Assembly (NCBI GenBank): GCA_021234155.1
Contig: JAJEKV010000093.1
Location: forward strand, 3,652,024 to 3,716,023
Direction of reading: 5' to 3'
DNA: 64,000 nucleotides
Origin: Isoetes taiwanensis
Lineage: Eukaryota; Streptophyta; Lycopodiopsida; Isoetales; Isoetaceae
Part shown: piece after piece, positions 1-11,125 of the stretch
Layout: each line of letters begins with the position of its first letter
Numbering within the stretch: the stretch's first letter is position 1
The notes under the pieces: model-generated
Told to the model about the DNA's origin: nothing
What the model saw: only the letters and a program-made list of their open reading frames with translations
Databases searched by the model: none
Translations under genes and position numbers: made by a program

Positions 1-1184
1 TTGCTCGCTCCTTAAATCGGCAAATACCAATTTTTCAATACGCAATCCAATGCGGTGTCAGTGCCTTCGCCTCCGTGACCTGCCTCCTCATGGAATGTCG
101 GGCCGTTTTTCAAACGCCCATGCTGCCCCTTTGAAGATATGGTAATGCTCTCATTTCCTCATTGATGCGAGATCCCGCCTTTTTGGCATCAACACACCTC
201 CCGCTCTACAATCCCGCCCAGACCTCATTAGCCAAGCACCATAATGGTGCCAAACCTCATTTCGAGAGGATCACTTTCTGCACGGATGGCTTCGCCCTCG
301 TAAAACACTTCCTCCTTTTCTTCACTGGAGTGTCGTTTGGTGGGGAGGTTAGTCCCTGTGCCTCCTGTGCAGGGACTATTCATGCATACAACGGACTGTG
401 TCAAGCTCAAGGATCCACAAATACCGGTCACCGTCAAAGGCTCAGCCGAAGACAGCAACAGACCATGCGGTCAAAGCCTCAGTTTAAGAGGCCGGGCCGC
501 ACAAGGGACGGCCCGCCACCGCCCACAAAATACAAGATGATTCTAGGCACTTCAAGAGGCACCGCCAACATTCCTCAAGAATCAGGCCTCCTTCCGTGAG
601 TCGGCACCAGATCACCGTGAGTGTCTATATTGGGCCAAAGGCCATTGTACTATATATATGACTAGAGCTCGCATTATGAGTTCTAGATGAGTTTTGAGTC
701 TTGTCTCCTTTCGTTTTTTCTCTATTTCGAGAGCTCATGTATGTTCATCATTGATATCAAGGAAGCTTATCATTTTCCTCTCATTTGTTCTGTTTTCTTC
801 TTCTTGTTCTCTTCTTGCAAATCCCACAAGGATGGGCCCTCCCCGGGACTCTCCCGTAGGATCCACGGGTCCCCTCACAGGGTCAGCCTTCCAGAGTTCC
901 CAACCTGCACTCCCAAACAACCGGGGCAGAGGGGGAGACGATAATGCCAATGTAATATCGCAGATCGAGGAGAAAGATAGCCACAATGAGAAAGACCGCT
1001 AAGAGTTGAGCCTCCGCCATGACTATATATATTAATTTGAACATAACGAGAATTAGAAAGAGAAAAGCTTTGAACAAATTATGTCTTTTGAATAAATACC
1101 TAAATTTATATTCTTATCTTCTTATTTATATTATTAGAAACGATCTCGATATATGTATGGGGTATATCAAACTCTAGGTTGCCA
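1..1184. other. Unassigned region with a promoter-like start
   Basis: No protein family is recognisable. A TATA-like run at 650-660 is followed by a pyrimidine-rich leader and a short plus-strand reading frame (ATG at 832, stop at 1002) rich in Pro, Gly and Ser, starting MGPPRDSPVG. TATA, leader and a short gag-like start could be the end of an LTR retrotransposon, but I see no primer-binding site and no second LTR. The rest is AT-rich filler. Confidence 0.3.
650..660 (+). promoter_or_regulatory. Possible TATA box
   Basis: The stretch ctatatatatg lies about 180 bases before the ATG at 832, with a T/C-rich leader between. Position and composition fit a plant or LTR promoter, but there is no transcript evidence and AT-rich runs are common here. 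Confidence 0.25.
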
Positions 1185-1206
1185 TATTATCGTGCCATGT
1201 ATCATG

Positions 1207-1460
1207 TCATACACCAAACCCTAAATTATCCCATCGGCATTTTTTAGTGCCACATCATGAAACCCTACACATTGCAGGTGGCACATCATCAAACCCTAGG
1301 TTGTGTCACGTGGCAACTTCGTATTGCCACATCATAGTAAGTGCCATGTCATCAAATCCTAGCAGCTTGCGTGTGCCACATCATCAAACCCTAGATTTGC
1401 CACATGGCATTTACAATCTAGGGTTTGATGATGTAGCACACAAAATCTAGGGTTTGACGC
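1207..1460. repeat. Minisatellite with telobox-like motif, partly inverted
   Basis: A unit close to gccacatcatcaaaccctag recurs near 1212, 1247, 1279, 1343 and 1372, and in reverse complement near 1419 and 1447. Each unit carries AAACCCTA or a one-base variant, which resembles the plant telobox. Copies at 1377-1400 and 1415-1438 face each other and can fold into a hairpin. No gene overlaps it. Confidence 0.7.
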
Positions 1461-1619
1461 CCTCAGAGCATTACACTTTTTATCTACAAGTTATGATTAA
1501 TAATCTATTTACCATTAATAATAATTTTTTCATTAATAAATTACTTTTTCCATTAGTAATTTTTGAATAAAAACATTTATTTGTTGCAACAAGCCTCAAA
1601 TAGGAAGACAAAATTATAT

Positions 1620-2600
1620 TAATCCCATCGATCCGAGACATCGGATCGCCATTCTAGAATGGACGAGCATGCATGTTTTGCATGCATGCAAAGCATGCCG
1701 ATGCCCGTTCTCGTTGGGAGTTCGCTATTTTAGGCGCAAGCTTCGCGCTCGACTTCTCATCGGCGCTTCCTCTTTCTCTCAGCAGTACCTTATTCTCTTT
1801 GATTTGTTTCCGTGCAAAGGAGGGGCTTCTTCCCGCCTGGTTTGGCCAATTTGGCGTTTCTTTCATGTTGTCCTTTCTCGGCCTTTTAGCCTTCATCCGT
1901 GACCTTCGGCCCTCGATCCTAGTTTGTTAAGGAAGTCCTTTGGTAGGGGCGGTTTGTTGGTTTCATCGCAGTTCCATTCTAGAATCCCATCGATCCGAGA
2001 CATCGACGCCATTCTAGAATGGAACGCAGCATGCATGTTTTGCATGCATGCGGCGGTGCATGCCCGTTTCGGTTGGGAGTTCGCTATTTTAGGGCCGCCG
2101 CTTCGACTTCTCATCGGCGCTTCCTCTTTCTCTCAGCATCCCATTCTCTTTGAACCCATCCTCCCCTTCTTTGTTATTGTATTTTTTCAAGGGCACGCCA
2201 GAATCAGCCCTCCACTCTGGGAGGTTTGTTTTGTTTTGTTGTTTTGTTGGTGATGTGCGGTGTACGTGTTCGCGAGCTGCATCCGCTTCGACTTTTCCAT
2301 TCGTGGGTTTTGGGAGCGATTTTTATGCCTTACGCTTGTCCAAGCCCCTTGTCGGCAATGGGGCTTATCACTAGGGTTTTTCCTCAAAACCGAAGGGCGG
2401 GTTTTTAATCCCGGTGATGCTTTCTTAGTAGCATTGTATTTTGTTGGGGTCCAAATTATATAATTGATTTTCCTTTTTTTTTTATGGGTAGTTCGCGATG
2501 TGCGCTACCCACTATCCACCATTGTAGAAAAATCACGAGATGAATGAGAAGCAAGTCGGGATGGTTTGTTGGTTTCATGCGGAGTCCCATTCTAGAATCA
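1620..2600. repeat. Composite dispersed repeat, copy 1
   Basis: A block containing the palindrome ccattctagaatgg (1649-1662 and 2009-2022) and a gcatgcatg...catgcatgc hairpin occurs twice, near 1623-1790 and 1986-2140. Segment 1771-1975 recurs in direct orientation at 58588-58795, while segment 2140-2560 recurs inverted at about 58800-59290. The shared part between the two loci is therefore rearranged and not a simple copy. No coding function is visible. Confidence 0.65.
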
Positions 2601-2775
2601 CTTCTTGCAAGCATTTAACAAAGTAGCCTCAAGTGGATCACCACACTTTATATGTCGCCTCTCTGGAGAACTATATTAGAAGAAAGCCCCGTTGTTTTGA
2701 ACACATCGATGACCTTGAACAATAGATGGACGATCCATGTGCACCAGCTCTCTATCCATCATCATTTGACCTTTT

Positions 2776-5110
2776 TGAAGGTGTTCTCGCAAAACCTTCA
2801 ACCTCGGTGGTTTAGAACCTCCGTGTTGCTTAAGGCAACCACTCGAGTGCAAAGATTCGTGAAAAATGCACAAGAGTTCACTAAGAGTGAGTTTCCCCGA
2901 AGATAAAAAGTCGCCACGCCAAAAAAAATTGCGTGGATGTGATCTATGAAGCTATGGGTCCGGATATCTTTCTACTAGATGCTCAACACTTGACACAATC
3001 TAACCGCAAAAACTCAACAAGGTCGTGGTAGGCTAGGGTAGGCGTAAATCGGATCAACGACCCAGTCAATTTTTGGTCAATATCCCTAACCTAGAGAGCT
3101 GAAATTTGAAACCTCGACATTGGTGGTGAATTTTCCGAGCTACCGGCTTTATCTTTCTCGATTTGTCTCGCACACCAAGGGCCAACTTTTTTCTTTGACC
3201 GTATGGACCTAATTTTTTCTTTTGATAATTTTTTGCCTAAGACTATGAGAAGAGAATAAACTCGAGAGAGAATGTTTACTATAGGTGAACTGGTATGCGT
3301 GTATTTAGCATTGCCCGCTCTACGATTTGCAACTTAGGCGCAAGACGACTAACTAACAATTTGTGCAGGCACTAGACACTCAACCAATAACAATTTTTCT
3401 TTTGGAAAAAAAAGATCACAATGCAACTCAAGCAAATTGCTACAAAGGTCGGATTTTCAATTTAATCACCACTCGTAAGATACAATGTAATATCCCAAGT
3501 TCTGGGGTCTTGGGGCACAGGATTAAATAGGTACACATATAAAATCCGGAGTATTGAGTCAACAATCCAGATCAAAGGTAAACATAGGAGGTCAGAAACA
3601 AGCTCAAGATTATCAAGCCGGTCCTTCTTCAAGCCAAATCTTTCTTCTTTGCCTTCAAGCCCTCGAAAATCTTCTGTGCAGAAAATCCCCTTTTGTAGAA
3701 TGTTCTGTTCCGTTGAGATCTCAATTATTTCCCTCCAATCTTCTGTCTTCTAGCTCGCACTAAGCATTCATGGCATTAAACATGATGATTCGGCCAGTTT
3801 AGGTAGTGATTTAATGGTTTGTTTGGCCATATTGAATGTGATCTTGGCGTTTTTCCAGATTTAGGTTTTTGGTAGTTCAAGCTCAATATCCCACAAGCCT
3901 GATCGAATTTGGGAGACAAGGTATATAAGGGCTAAAAATCCATTCTTTCTCGATTATTAAGGTGTCCACGTGGGATTCGGGTACCTCCATCACTTCCCAC
4001 ACTGCCCTGGGATGCCCACGCGGGGATTGGCTTGGAAGAGAAATTAGGCTTGGGGGTAGATAGGAAAATTTTGCACCCCTTACACCCTATGGCACGATTC
4101 CCTAGAAAACATATATCATGCCTAGAATAAGGCCTTTTCTCAAAATTCTTTTTTCTAGGGGAATCTTTTTGTGCCCCTATAATATTACGGGGTCTTTTTC
4201 ACCATAGAGCTCTTTGAATTTGGAAAAAAAATGGGGAGTGGATGGAGTGGCATTTGAAAAAGATGGCATGGCTAGGTAGTATGACATGGCCAATGGGAAT
4301 GATGACGGTCAGCCCCACTTGAATTTGAAAATTCTCTCTAGTCAAAATTTTTAGAATGATGTGGAAATGATGTGTGTGAATGATGAGGTGTCAAAAGTGA
4401 TGTGGGCAACAATGATATTTTGAAATGAATTTTGATTTGAATGAGAGTTTGAGATGAAAAGGATAAAATGGTGATGGGTGTGATGTGTGTGTAGTATGGT
4501 GTAGAGGGGACTTGGCACATCTAGTGCTCATTAGGAAGCCAAAAAATTTTGTGGAGCATCTTTGAGGCATCTTTGAGGCATATTTGAATTTTGAGCATTT
4601 TCCTTGGGGATTTTGCAAGCTCTCTACATTTTGCTCAAGTTGTATGGAATGTTGACTTCATAAGCAAAGTTGTGACTATGTCAAGTCTCTTGAACTAGTG
4701 GATGATGAAGCAAGTGGGTGTTTTATGAAGGTGTATTTTGACTAGAAAGAACTTTTCAAGGTCAAGTTTGACTTTGGGAGGTGTATGAGGAAGGAGCCAA
4801 GGTTCAATGCTATTTGGGATGGTGGAGTGGATGAGGATGGAAATCAAAAAATGCCAAAGATGCTAAGCTCATAAATGATCACATACCATGGAATGCTCTT
4901 CAAGGGATCTTCTTTCTCTTCTTCTCTACACTTCCCATGCTTGTTTGACCTTTTTGTATCTCTTGAGTGACTTGAGTCAATTGTCCTTCCTTTGCTCTTC
5001 AAACTTGAGTGTATATAGTGAAGCATTCTCCTAATATCTTGCAAATTGAACCAAACGGATAGGGATTGGTGCTAATACATGCTTGCTCTACATGCTGCCA
5101 TAGCATGGCA
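2776..5110 (-). repeat. 3' LTR of the Gypsy element
   Basis: Collinear with 11126-13451 over its full length. Shared blocks include ttgcgtggatgtgatctatg near the left end and catgctgccatagcatggca at the right end. Differences are mostly 1-5 base indels and substitutions. It contains no recognisable gene; short reading frames in it are not conserved between the two LTRs. Confidence 0.85.
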
Positions 5111-5327
5111 AAGATTATGCCAAACAAAGAGAAGGCTGGTCTTCCAGCCCCTTTGACTAGCCGCTTGATAACTCTTGACATGTTCTCCAGCGGTTGCCAA
5201 TATGAGAATATGGTTGGCAACTCAATGACCTCGCATATGGATTGGAAGGTGATAGATCCGATATTATGAACGTGCATATGATGCTACTTTCAAATGAACA
5301 CCGCATGGAAAATAAATCTCTTTAGTT

Positions 5328-5678
5328 ATGAGAAAGCCGCAGGATGGTGGTATGACAGTAGACTTTGGGAAATTTATTGGCAATGTAGGATGGCTTTCTG
5401 ATGCAATGAGGTCAACTCTTGATCAGATGACAGATGGAGATAAACATAGGAATGCACCTGCATGTGAAGATAAAAAGCTTGTTAGTATGAGTGAGTTGCT
5501 GGTGTGGAGGCAGTGTCAAAGAACTCCAGATGATGAAGATCAATGTAGTGCAATGGAAGAGATGTGTAAAGACATGCCGATGCACCTGCATGGAACCATG
5601 ATCATTAGTATCAATTCACTCCCTCAGTTGATCACAATCTGCATAGCAACACTTATAAACTCATTAAAACACAAATAA
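5328..5678 (+). CDS. Antisense reading frame in the Gypsy element, function unknown
   Basis: A 116-codon frame on the strand opposite to gag-pol, lying between the integrase remnant and the 3' LTR. The first 85 or so residues are polar and acidic with several Cys and Met (for example DGDKHRNAPACEDKK and TPDDEDQCSAMEEMCKD); the last 30 are hydrophobic and look like noise. It is the longest clean frame in this part of an otherwise riddled element. Antisense genes in this location are described for some plant Tat-lineage elements. I do not recognise the family, and it could be a captured host fragment or chance. Confidence 0.35.
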   Translation: MRKPQDGGMTVDFGKFIGNVGWLSDAMRSTLDQMTDGDKHRNAPACEDKKLVSMSELLVWRQCQRTPDDEDQCSAMEEMCKDMPMHLHGTMIISINSLPQLITICIATLINSLKHK

Positions 5679-6069
5679 CAACTCTAAAGCAGTAACTACA
5701 CTTACTAAGACAGCCTAACTCGATCTAGCTTTAACCCTATGTACTAACTAAAACCTAGCTACATCTTACCACGTAGATTTCCCGCTTGAACAGAGTAAGG
5801 GCAACATGTTGTTGCCAATACCTTTTAGGTGCACAATGTTGATAGGGTTCATCAATTCTCCGCCATCAGCAACATCCTTCCACCAATATGAATCCTTGCC
5901 TACCGTTCCTATTATTTAAAATGGTCCTTCCCAAAGATTTTCAACTTTGTTGCCATATCTTCCCTTGCTTTGTTCCACTTTTTAACACTAACTCTCCTTC
6001 TTTCAAGACTCCTCGTGAATTTATGTGTCTTTGCTTTGAAGGCCGCAATATCCTTGGCCTTTTTCCTCA

Positions 6070-6955
6070 TTATTGCATTCTCAAATTTCTCATATCTATG
6101 CTCCTCAAGCCGATCAATCTCACAAATCTGTCTTTTAGAGCATCATCCATTTCCAAATTTATCCGAGGATAGGCCAGTCCGAGTGATGGAAGCTCTAATT
6201 CTATAGGCAATACCGATTCTATCCCATACACCAAGCTGAAAGGGTGTGCTTTGTAGCCACTTTGATGGTAGTTCTGTATGCCCAAAGTGCATCATGAAGT
6301 TTTAAATGCCAATCCTTTTTGAAACAACGATGGTCTTCTTCAGATTGATTTGAGAGTCTTATTGATTGACTACTGCTGGCCATTTCCCGAGGGTAATAGG
6401 ATGAACTCTTGGTGTGTTTAACTTTCAAGGTGGCTAGAAGTAATGCAATTGCATTGTTGATGAATTGGTCTGCCTCTATCGAAAACAATTTTGAAAGGGA
6501 TACCAACCGGGCACGTATATTTTCATGTAGAAACCTTGCATTGGCTTGGGCATTGGCTTTCTCAAAGGAATTGCCCTCGCCCATTTGGTAAAAGTAATCA
6601 GCTGGCAACTAATATAAACTGGTGTTGAGCTGTGGAAGGTGGGTCTATGGGGCCTATAAAATCCAGCCCCACATTTGGAAAGGTCCAGGGGAAATTATGG
6701 CAGTCGGTACCCGGTTGTAAGGTTCTTTTGCCAAAAATCTCGACATTTATGGCAGCATTTTTATAGTTTCATAACAATCTTTAAAGAGAGTAGGCCAAAA
6801 GTATCGACCTTAAAATCTTTTTGCAGCTTGTGTCTCTTTGCAAAGTGTCCTCCACAAACTCCCTCATGACACTCGATTATCATTCTAGCCTCTTCTTTAT
6901 CCACACATCTCAAAGAAGACTCCCTCCTTGTCAACTTTGCATAGGATCCCTTCAA
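6070..6955 (-). pseudogene. Gypsy integrase remnant
   Basis: Reading on the minus strand, 6955-6761 encodes an integrase zinc-binding segment (DKEEARMIIECHEGVCGGH, with the His/Cys spacing typical of Gypsy integrases). The block 6608-6219 encodes the end of the catalytic core (KLHDALWAYRTTIKVATKHT), and 6285-6070 continues with PFSLVYGIESVLPIELELPS, which follows the core in this family. The parts are in different frames separated by stops, so no active integrase can be made. The family joins retrotransposon cDNA to host DNA. Confidence 0.85.
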
Positions 6956-7914
6956 TTAGCCTGAACTTCTTGCACTTGTCCCTAAATCTTCTTTCTTGAC
7001 TGCTACCTCAAGTTCTTAGGTAACTCATTGCTTTTTCCAAATAGTTTCTGATGTCAAATTGCCAATCAATGTTTTTTGCGATCAACAGAGATCAAGTTTG
7101 TTAGATTGTCATCAACACATAAACCATCTTGATCTTCATGCTCAAACAACACAAGTGGAAGATAGGAGCTGGGATTCTCGAACAACTTTACCACCTTACA
7201 AGAATATCATAAGCTTGATCTTACAAGCCCACTCGCATGCTTTTAGCCTTTGGGCTTTTTGCAAATAGGAGTGAAAAAGGATTTTGCCTCATGAACACTT
7301 GCACCTGATTGTTTTGCGTAAGATGTCCTTGTCTCTATTAAAACATCGTGGCTGCTGTGACTTTTCTCCAACCTCGATATCTAATTTCAAGACGTGATCA
7401 CATCTTGCTTGCAAAAGTAATTACATGATCCCTTTGTAGCAAGCAATGCAAAACCAATTGCTTTTTTTGTCACACTGATGTAAAGCTTTGAAGGGCTTCT
7501 CTAGATCAGAGGTTTTAGCAGATAGATTTGCAAATGGCATCAATGATTTTGTCAAAAGAATTTTGGCATTGCTCATCCCAATCTACTAGGATGTGTTTGC
7601 TTTTCACTTTTTGAGAACTTCCCAACCTTTGTGAGGCTGGAGATTGGGCTTATGGTGTGGGAAAAAATGAGGGACATACATTCTCAGAAGCTGGTCATCC
7701 CTATGAAGCTTTTAACCCTGTTTGAGGGTTTTGAGGTGGGGTTCCTCGGTGGCTTCAATCTACTGCCGATATTTGAATTCCTCACAGGATACTACATGCA
7801 CAAGCAATTCTCCTTTGATGATAAAAAAACACACTTTTGGGGTTCAAACTCACTCCTCCCTTTCTACACAAGTCAAACAACATGGTTAGTATATCAAAAT
7901 GTCTTTCCGTGAGA

Positions 7915-8370
7915 AGTTCCCAAGCAAAGATCATCCAAGAACACACCTAAAAATGTTAGCTGGCATTTCTTTAAAAATTGTATCCATGGCTCTTTGAATG
8001 TTGCGTAAGCATTCATCAATCCAAATGGCATTCTTTTCATGGCAAATGTTCCCCAAGGTGTGATGAATGAAGTTTTGGTTGATCACCTCTTTTGATGCTT
8101 ATCCGATTAAAACCGAAAAGCCATCTAAGAATGAGTAAATCTTTTCCCTCAAGCACAAAGATGCAACACCTCTTCCTAAATGGCAAGGGTAACAATCCTT
8201 GACAAAAGTAGCTTTTGTTTAAATCTCTATAGTCTATGCATCCTAATGGCCTTGTTTTTCTTTTTCAACAGAACAATGCAAGATAGCCACTCAACGATTC
8301 ACAATTTTTAATCACACCTGCATCTTTCATTTTGTATAATTCTTCCTTGATTAGACCCCATAGAGAAGCA
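7915..8370 (-). pseudogene. Gypsy reverse transcriptase remnant
   Basis: On the minus strand the region carries, in order, IKEELYKMKDAGVIK, CIDYRDLNK, TPWGTFAMKRMPFGLMNA and the catalytic box FLDD (usually YLDD). This is the order of Gypsy reverse transcriptase motifs. Frameshifts and stops separate them, so it is inactive. The stretch 7000-7900 should hold the RNase H domain, but I could not trace it with confidence. Confidence 0.85.
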
Positions 8371-9429
8371 TTGATTCTTCTTAGCTTTTGTATAACAGGT
8401 TTCATACCTCCTTTATCTTAATTTCAAATTCACAAATGCTTTTGTCAATTCCCACCAGCTCATCATAATCCCAAGCAAAGATATCCTTCCAATCATCAAA
8501 AAAATTTAGTAACCAAGGCATTATCCTCTTCTCAACAAATCTCCAAAATATATAACACCCTATCTAGACCTTTCTTATTGACCTTGACTTCCCTTACCTG
8601 CTTGTCTTCACTTGCATTGATTACCGTGATGGGGTATAAGCTGCGCATCTCTCCTCCTCAAGTTCCTCCTCTTGAATTGCTCCCTCAGCCAAATGTTCCA
8701 GCACACACAAGCACAACGGAAGCTTCACCATTTTGCTCCCTTGGAACATGGCGAGTTCCTGTATCAAAATTTCTCGGGCCCAAAGATGGCTTGATTTTTT
8801 GAGCCGCAACATGTCTTCATTCTTGGCCTCGATATTCTCCTCGATATTTGCCTCTGCATTGCCGAGAGTCTCCAAAGATGATTACATTCCCCGATGTTTA
8901 GATTTTTTGCCTCTTGAAGACACCAGAATCAATGCCTTATATTCTCGCCATATTAGAAGTGACATTAGGATAAATTCTTCCTACTTTAGCCAGCAACCTT
9001 GGAAGCATCCTTGAGAATAAAGTGTTAAGATGCCACATTAAGCCTTTTGGAAACACCACCATCAAACCATAAATAAGCAAAATTGCTCAACCTGGGTTGA
9101 AGCCAACTCCTTTGAGATTTCTATGCTAGACTCCAACTCTACTGTATCCGGGTTCAAATTCTCCACATGGATGATATTAACATTTCTTCTTTTAATGAAA
9201 TTCATGCTTTCAAACTCTCCTAACTTATTATACAATGTTACCTTTTTCTTTGCCATTTGAGATGGTACATTCTCCTCTTGACCACATGTGCCCTAGCATT
9301 CATCAGAGAAAGCCACCTTCTCGCCAAAAGTAAGTCATATATATCTGATTTGTCCCCTATTCCTTCAAAAGCAACCACAACAAAGTTAGTCTGCAACCAT
9401 TATTCCTTCAACATCAATAGGCACATTGC

Positions 9430-9560
9430 TAACTATTCCCAATCGGATTGATTTTAGAGTTAGAGAAAGATTTCAAGATCATTGGAGCCTTCTTATCTAT
9501 TTCTAGTCCATATAGTCTCATGACATGGTGTGGCATCACGCTCAAGGGTGATCCTCCATC
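9430..9560 (-). pseudogene. Gypsy aspartic protease remnant
   Basis: Minus-strand translation gives LDGGSPLSVMPHHVMRLYGL. The DGGS box followed by hydrophobic residues matches the variant active site of plant Gypsy retropepsins (usually D-S/T-G). It sits between the Gag zinc knuckle and reverse transcriptase, where it should be. The domain edges cannot be set because the neighbouring frames are broken. Confidence 0.65.
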
Positions 9561-10097
9561 TAGCGTAACTTTTGGTCAATACTTTTCCTTCCATTTTAGC
9601 AACACAAGTGAAAGCTCCAGATCATTATCATCCCGAGTGAGCATGTGCTCATCAATGTGGTTTGTCAGGGCAAACTCATCTTCCTTAGTAAGATTGAGCA
9701 CCTTTTTCCGTAAGAAGGGGGCTATCTTGAGTAGGGTCACAAATCTACATGATTTTAGAATTCTTTCAATAAATATTCAAAATCCTCACACTCTTTTTTC
9801 CTTCTTGACTTAATTTTTGAGCGGGGAGGAAGAGGCAATGCCCACGCTTGTTCAGCATCTTTATGTTTCAAAATCTCAGCCTTCCCTCAAGTGCCGCTTC
9901 TTTCTCTTTGGCATTATTCATCCTTTCCGTGTGGGATGTACCATAATCTCCTCTTGCTCTTCAACTTTCGCAGACAAACCTTATAGATGCACTTGGCTCA
10001 CCAATTTTAGATTTTTCTTGTCCGGCAAAATATTCTTTTTGACCAAAGACCTATCCTCATAATGTCCTATAGCCTTACAAAAATTCACATACTGTGG

Positions 10098-10960
10098 CAT
10101 TCTTTACCAAAGTGACCTCTTTTTCCACACTTAGTGCATGGCCTATACCAGCAATAATCAAGAGTGAGTATCTCTAAAGCAATGCACACATGGGGGTAAG
10201 TTTTCTTTTCATATTTTGAGCTCTTCAACTCTTGCGCTTGTTTAGTTACCTCAACCAAAGGCCTCGTGATACCTTGGTGATCTCTCGCTCTTACATCTCA
10301 CAAGTAGAGCCTCATCATCTTCCACCTTAACCTTTTTCTTTTCCTTTTGGATAGCATAGATGTACAGTGCCGATCCCATACACTCCTGCTCATAACTGAA
10401 AAAAAAGGATCACTTGGTGAGTGTATGTCATCCGGTAAGTATGATATCATATCAGCAATTTCGCTGGCTTTGGTGAAAGCCTTGTGTATTGTATCAAACC
10501 CCTCCCTGTTTTTGAATCTTCAAAAGTCAGGTATTCTTGTTCTGCTGCTCAATCCCCGATAAAAGAAGCCACTAGATGCAATGTATGGTTAGGAACATGA
10601 TTGATTTGGCATTTGACCGTGATAGTGGTTGAATCTTTCAACATACCGGCTGCACACTTTCACCATGCTTGATGCGAAAAAGTTTGCAACTCAAATATTA
10701 AATCTTGGGGGTCCAAGACTCTTCCAAACCTTGCTAGAAATGTTTTTACCAGTTCTTCCCAAGAATTGGTGCCTAAACCTATAACATATTCTAACCAAGC
10801 CCTTACCTCATCATTCTTAAAACACTTTAAACTCAGAAAACTTACTTACCTTTTTGTGACCATATTCTTGATAGTATTCTTCAAAAGTTTTGAGGAAATT
10901 GTTGGCATTCATGCTCGGATCAAAAAAGTGGACTGAGTAGGCACATTTAACTCAAAGTAT
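10098..10960 (-). pseudogene. Gypsy Gag remnant with CCHC zinc knuckle
   Basis: Near 10100-10140 the minus strand encodes CTKCGKRGHFGKEC, an exact CX2CX4HX4C nucleic-acid-binding knuckle. Further upstream (10560-10960) a Gag capsid-like segment reads NDEVRAWLEYVIGLGTNSWE and continues with LARFGRVLDP, the usual W-x-F pattern of the retrotransposon Gag domain. Frame changes and stops break it. It lies next to the 5' LTR as expected. Confidence 0.75.
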
Positions 10961-11125
10961 TGATAAGGCATGCCCGTAGCCGCTTGTATGGTGACAGAGG
11001 AGGTGTAGCAGTAGCTTCATGATTATCTTGTGTCTCAAAGAGGCTCCTCGGATGTCTCATTAACTCTTCTTGGTGCCATGAGTCCGTGATTCCAGAAGAT
11101 GATCTGGTGAGAACCTCCAAAATGT

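Noticed and set aside
5066-5269. Plus-strand 67-codon frame overlapping the 3' LTR edge
   Set aside because: Its first part is LTR sequence that is not open in the other LTR, so it is not a gene.
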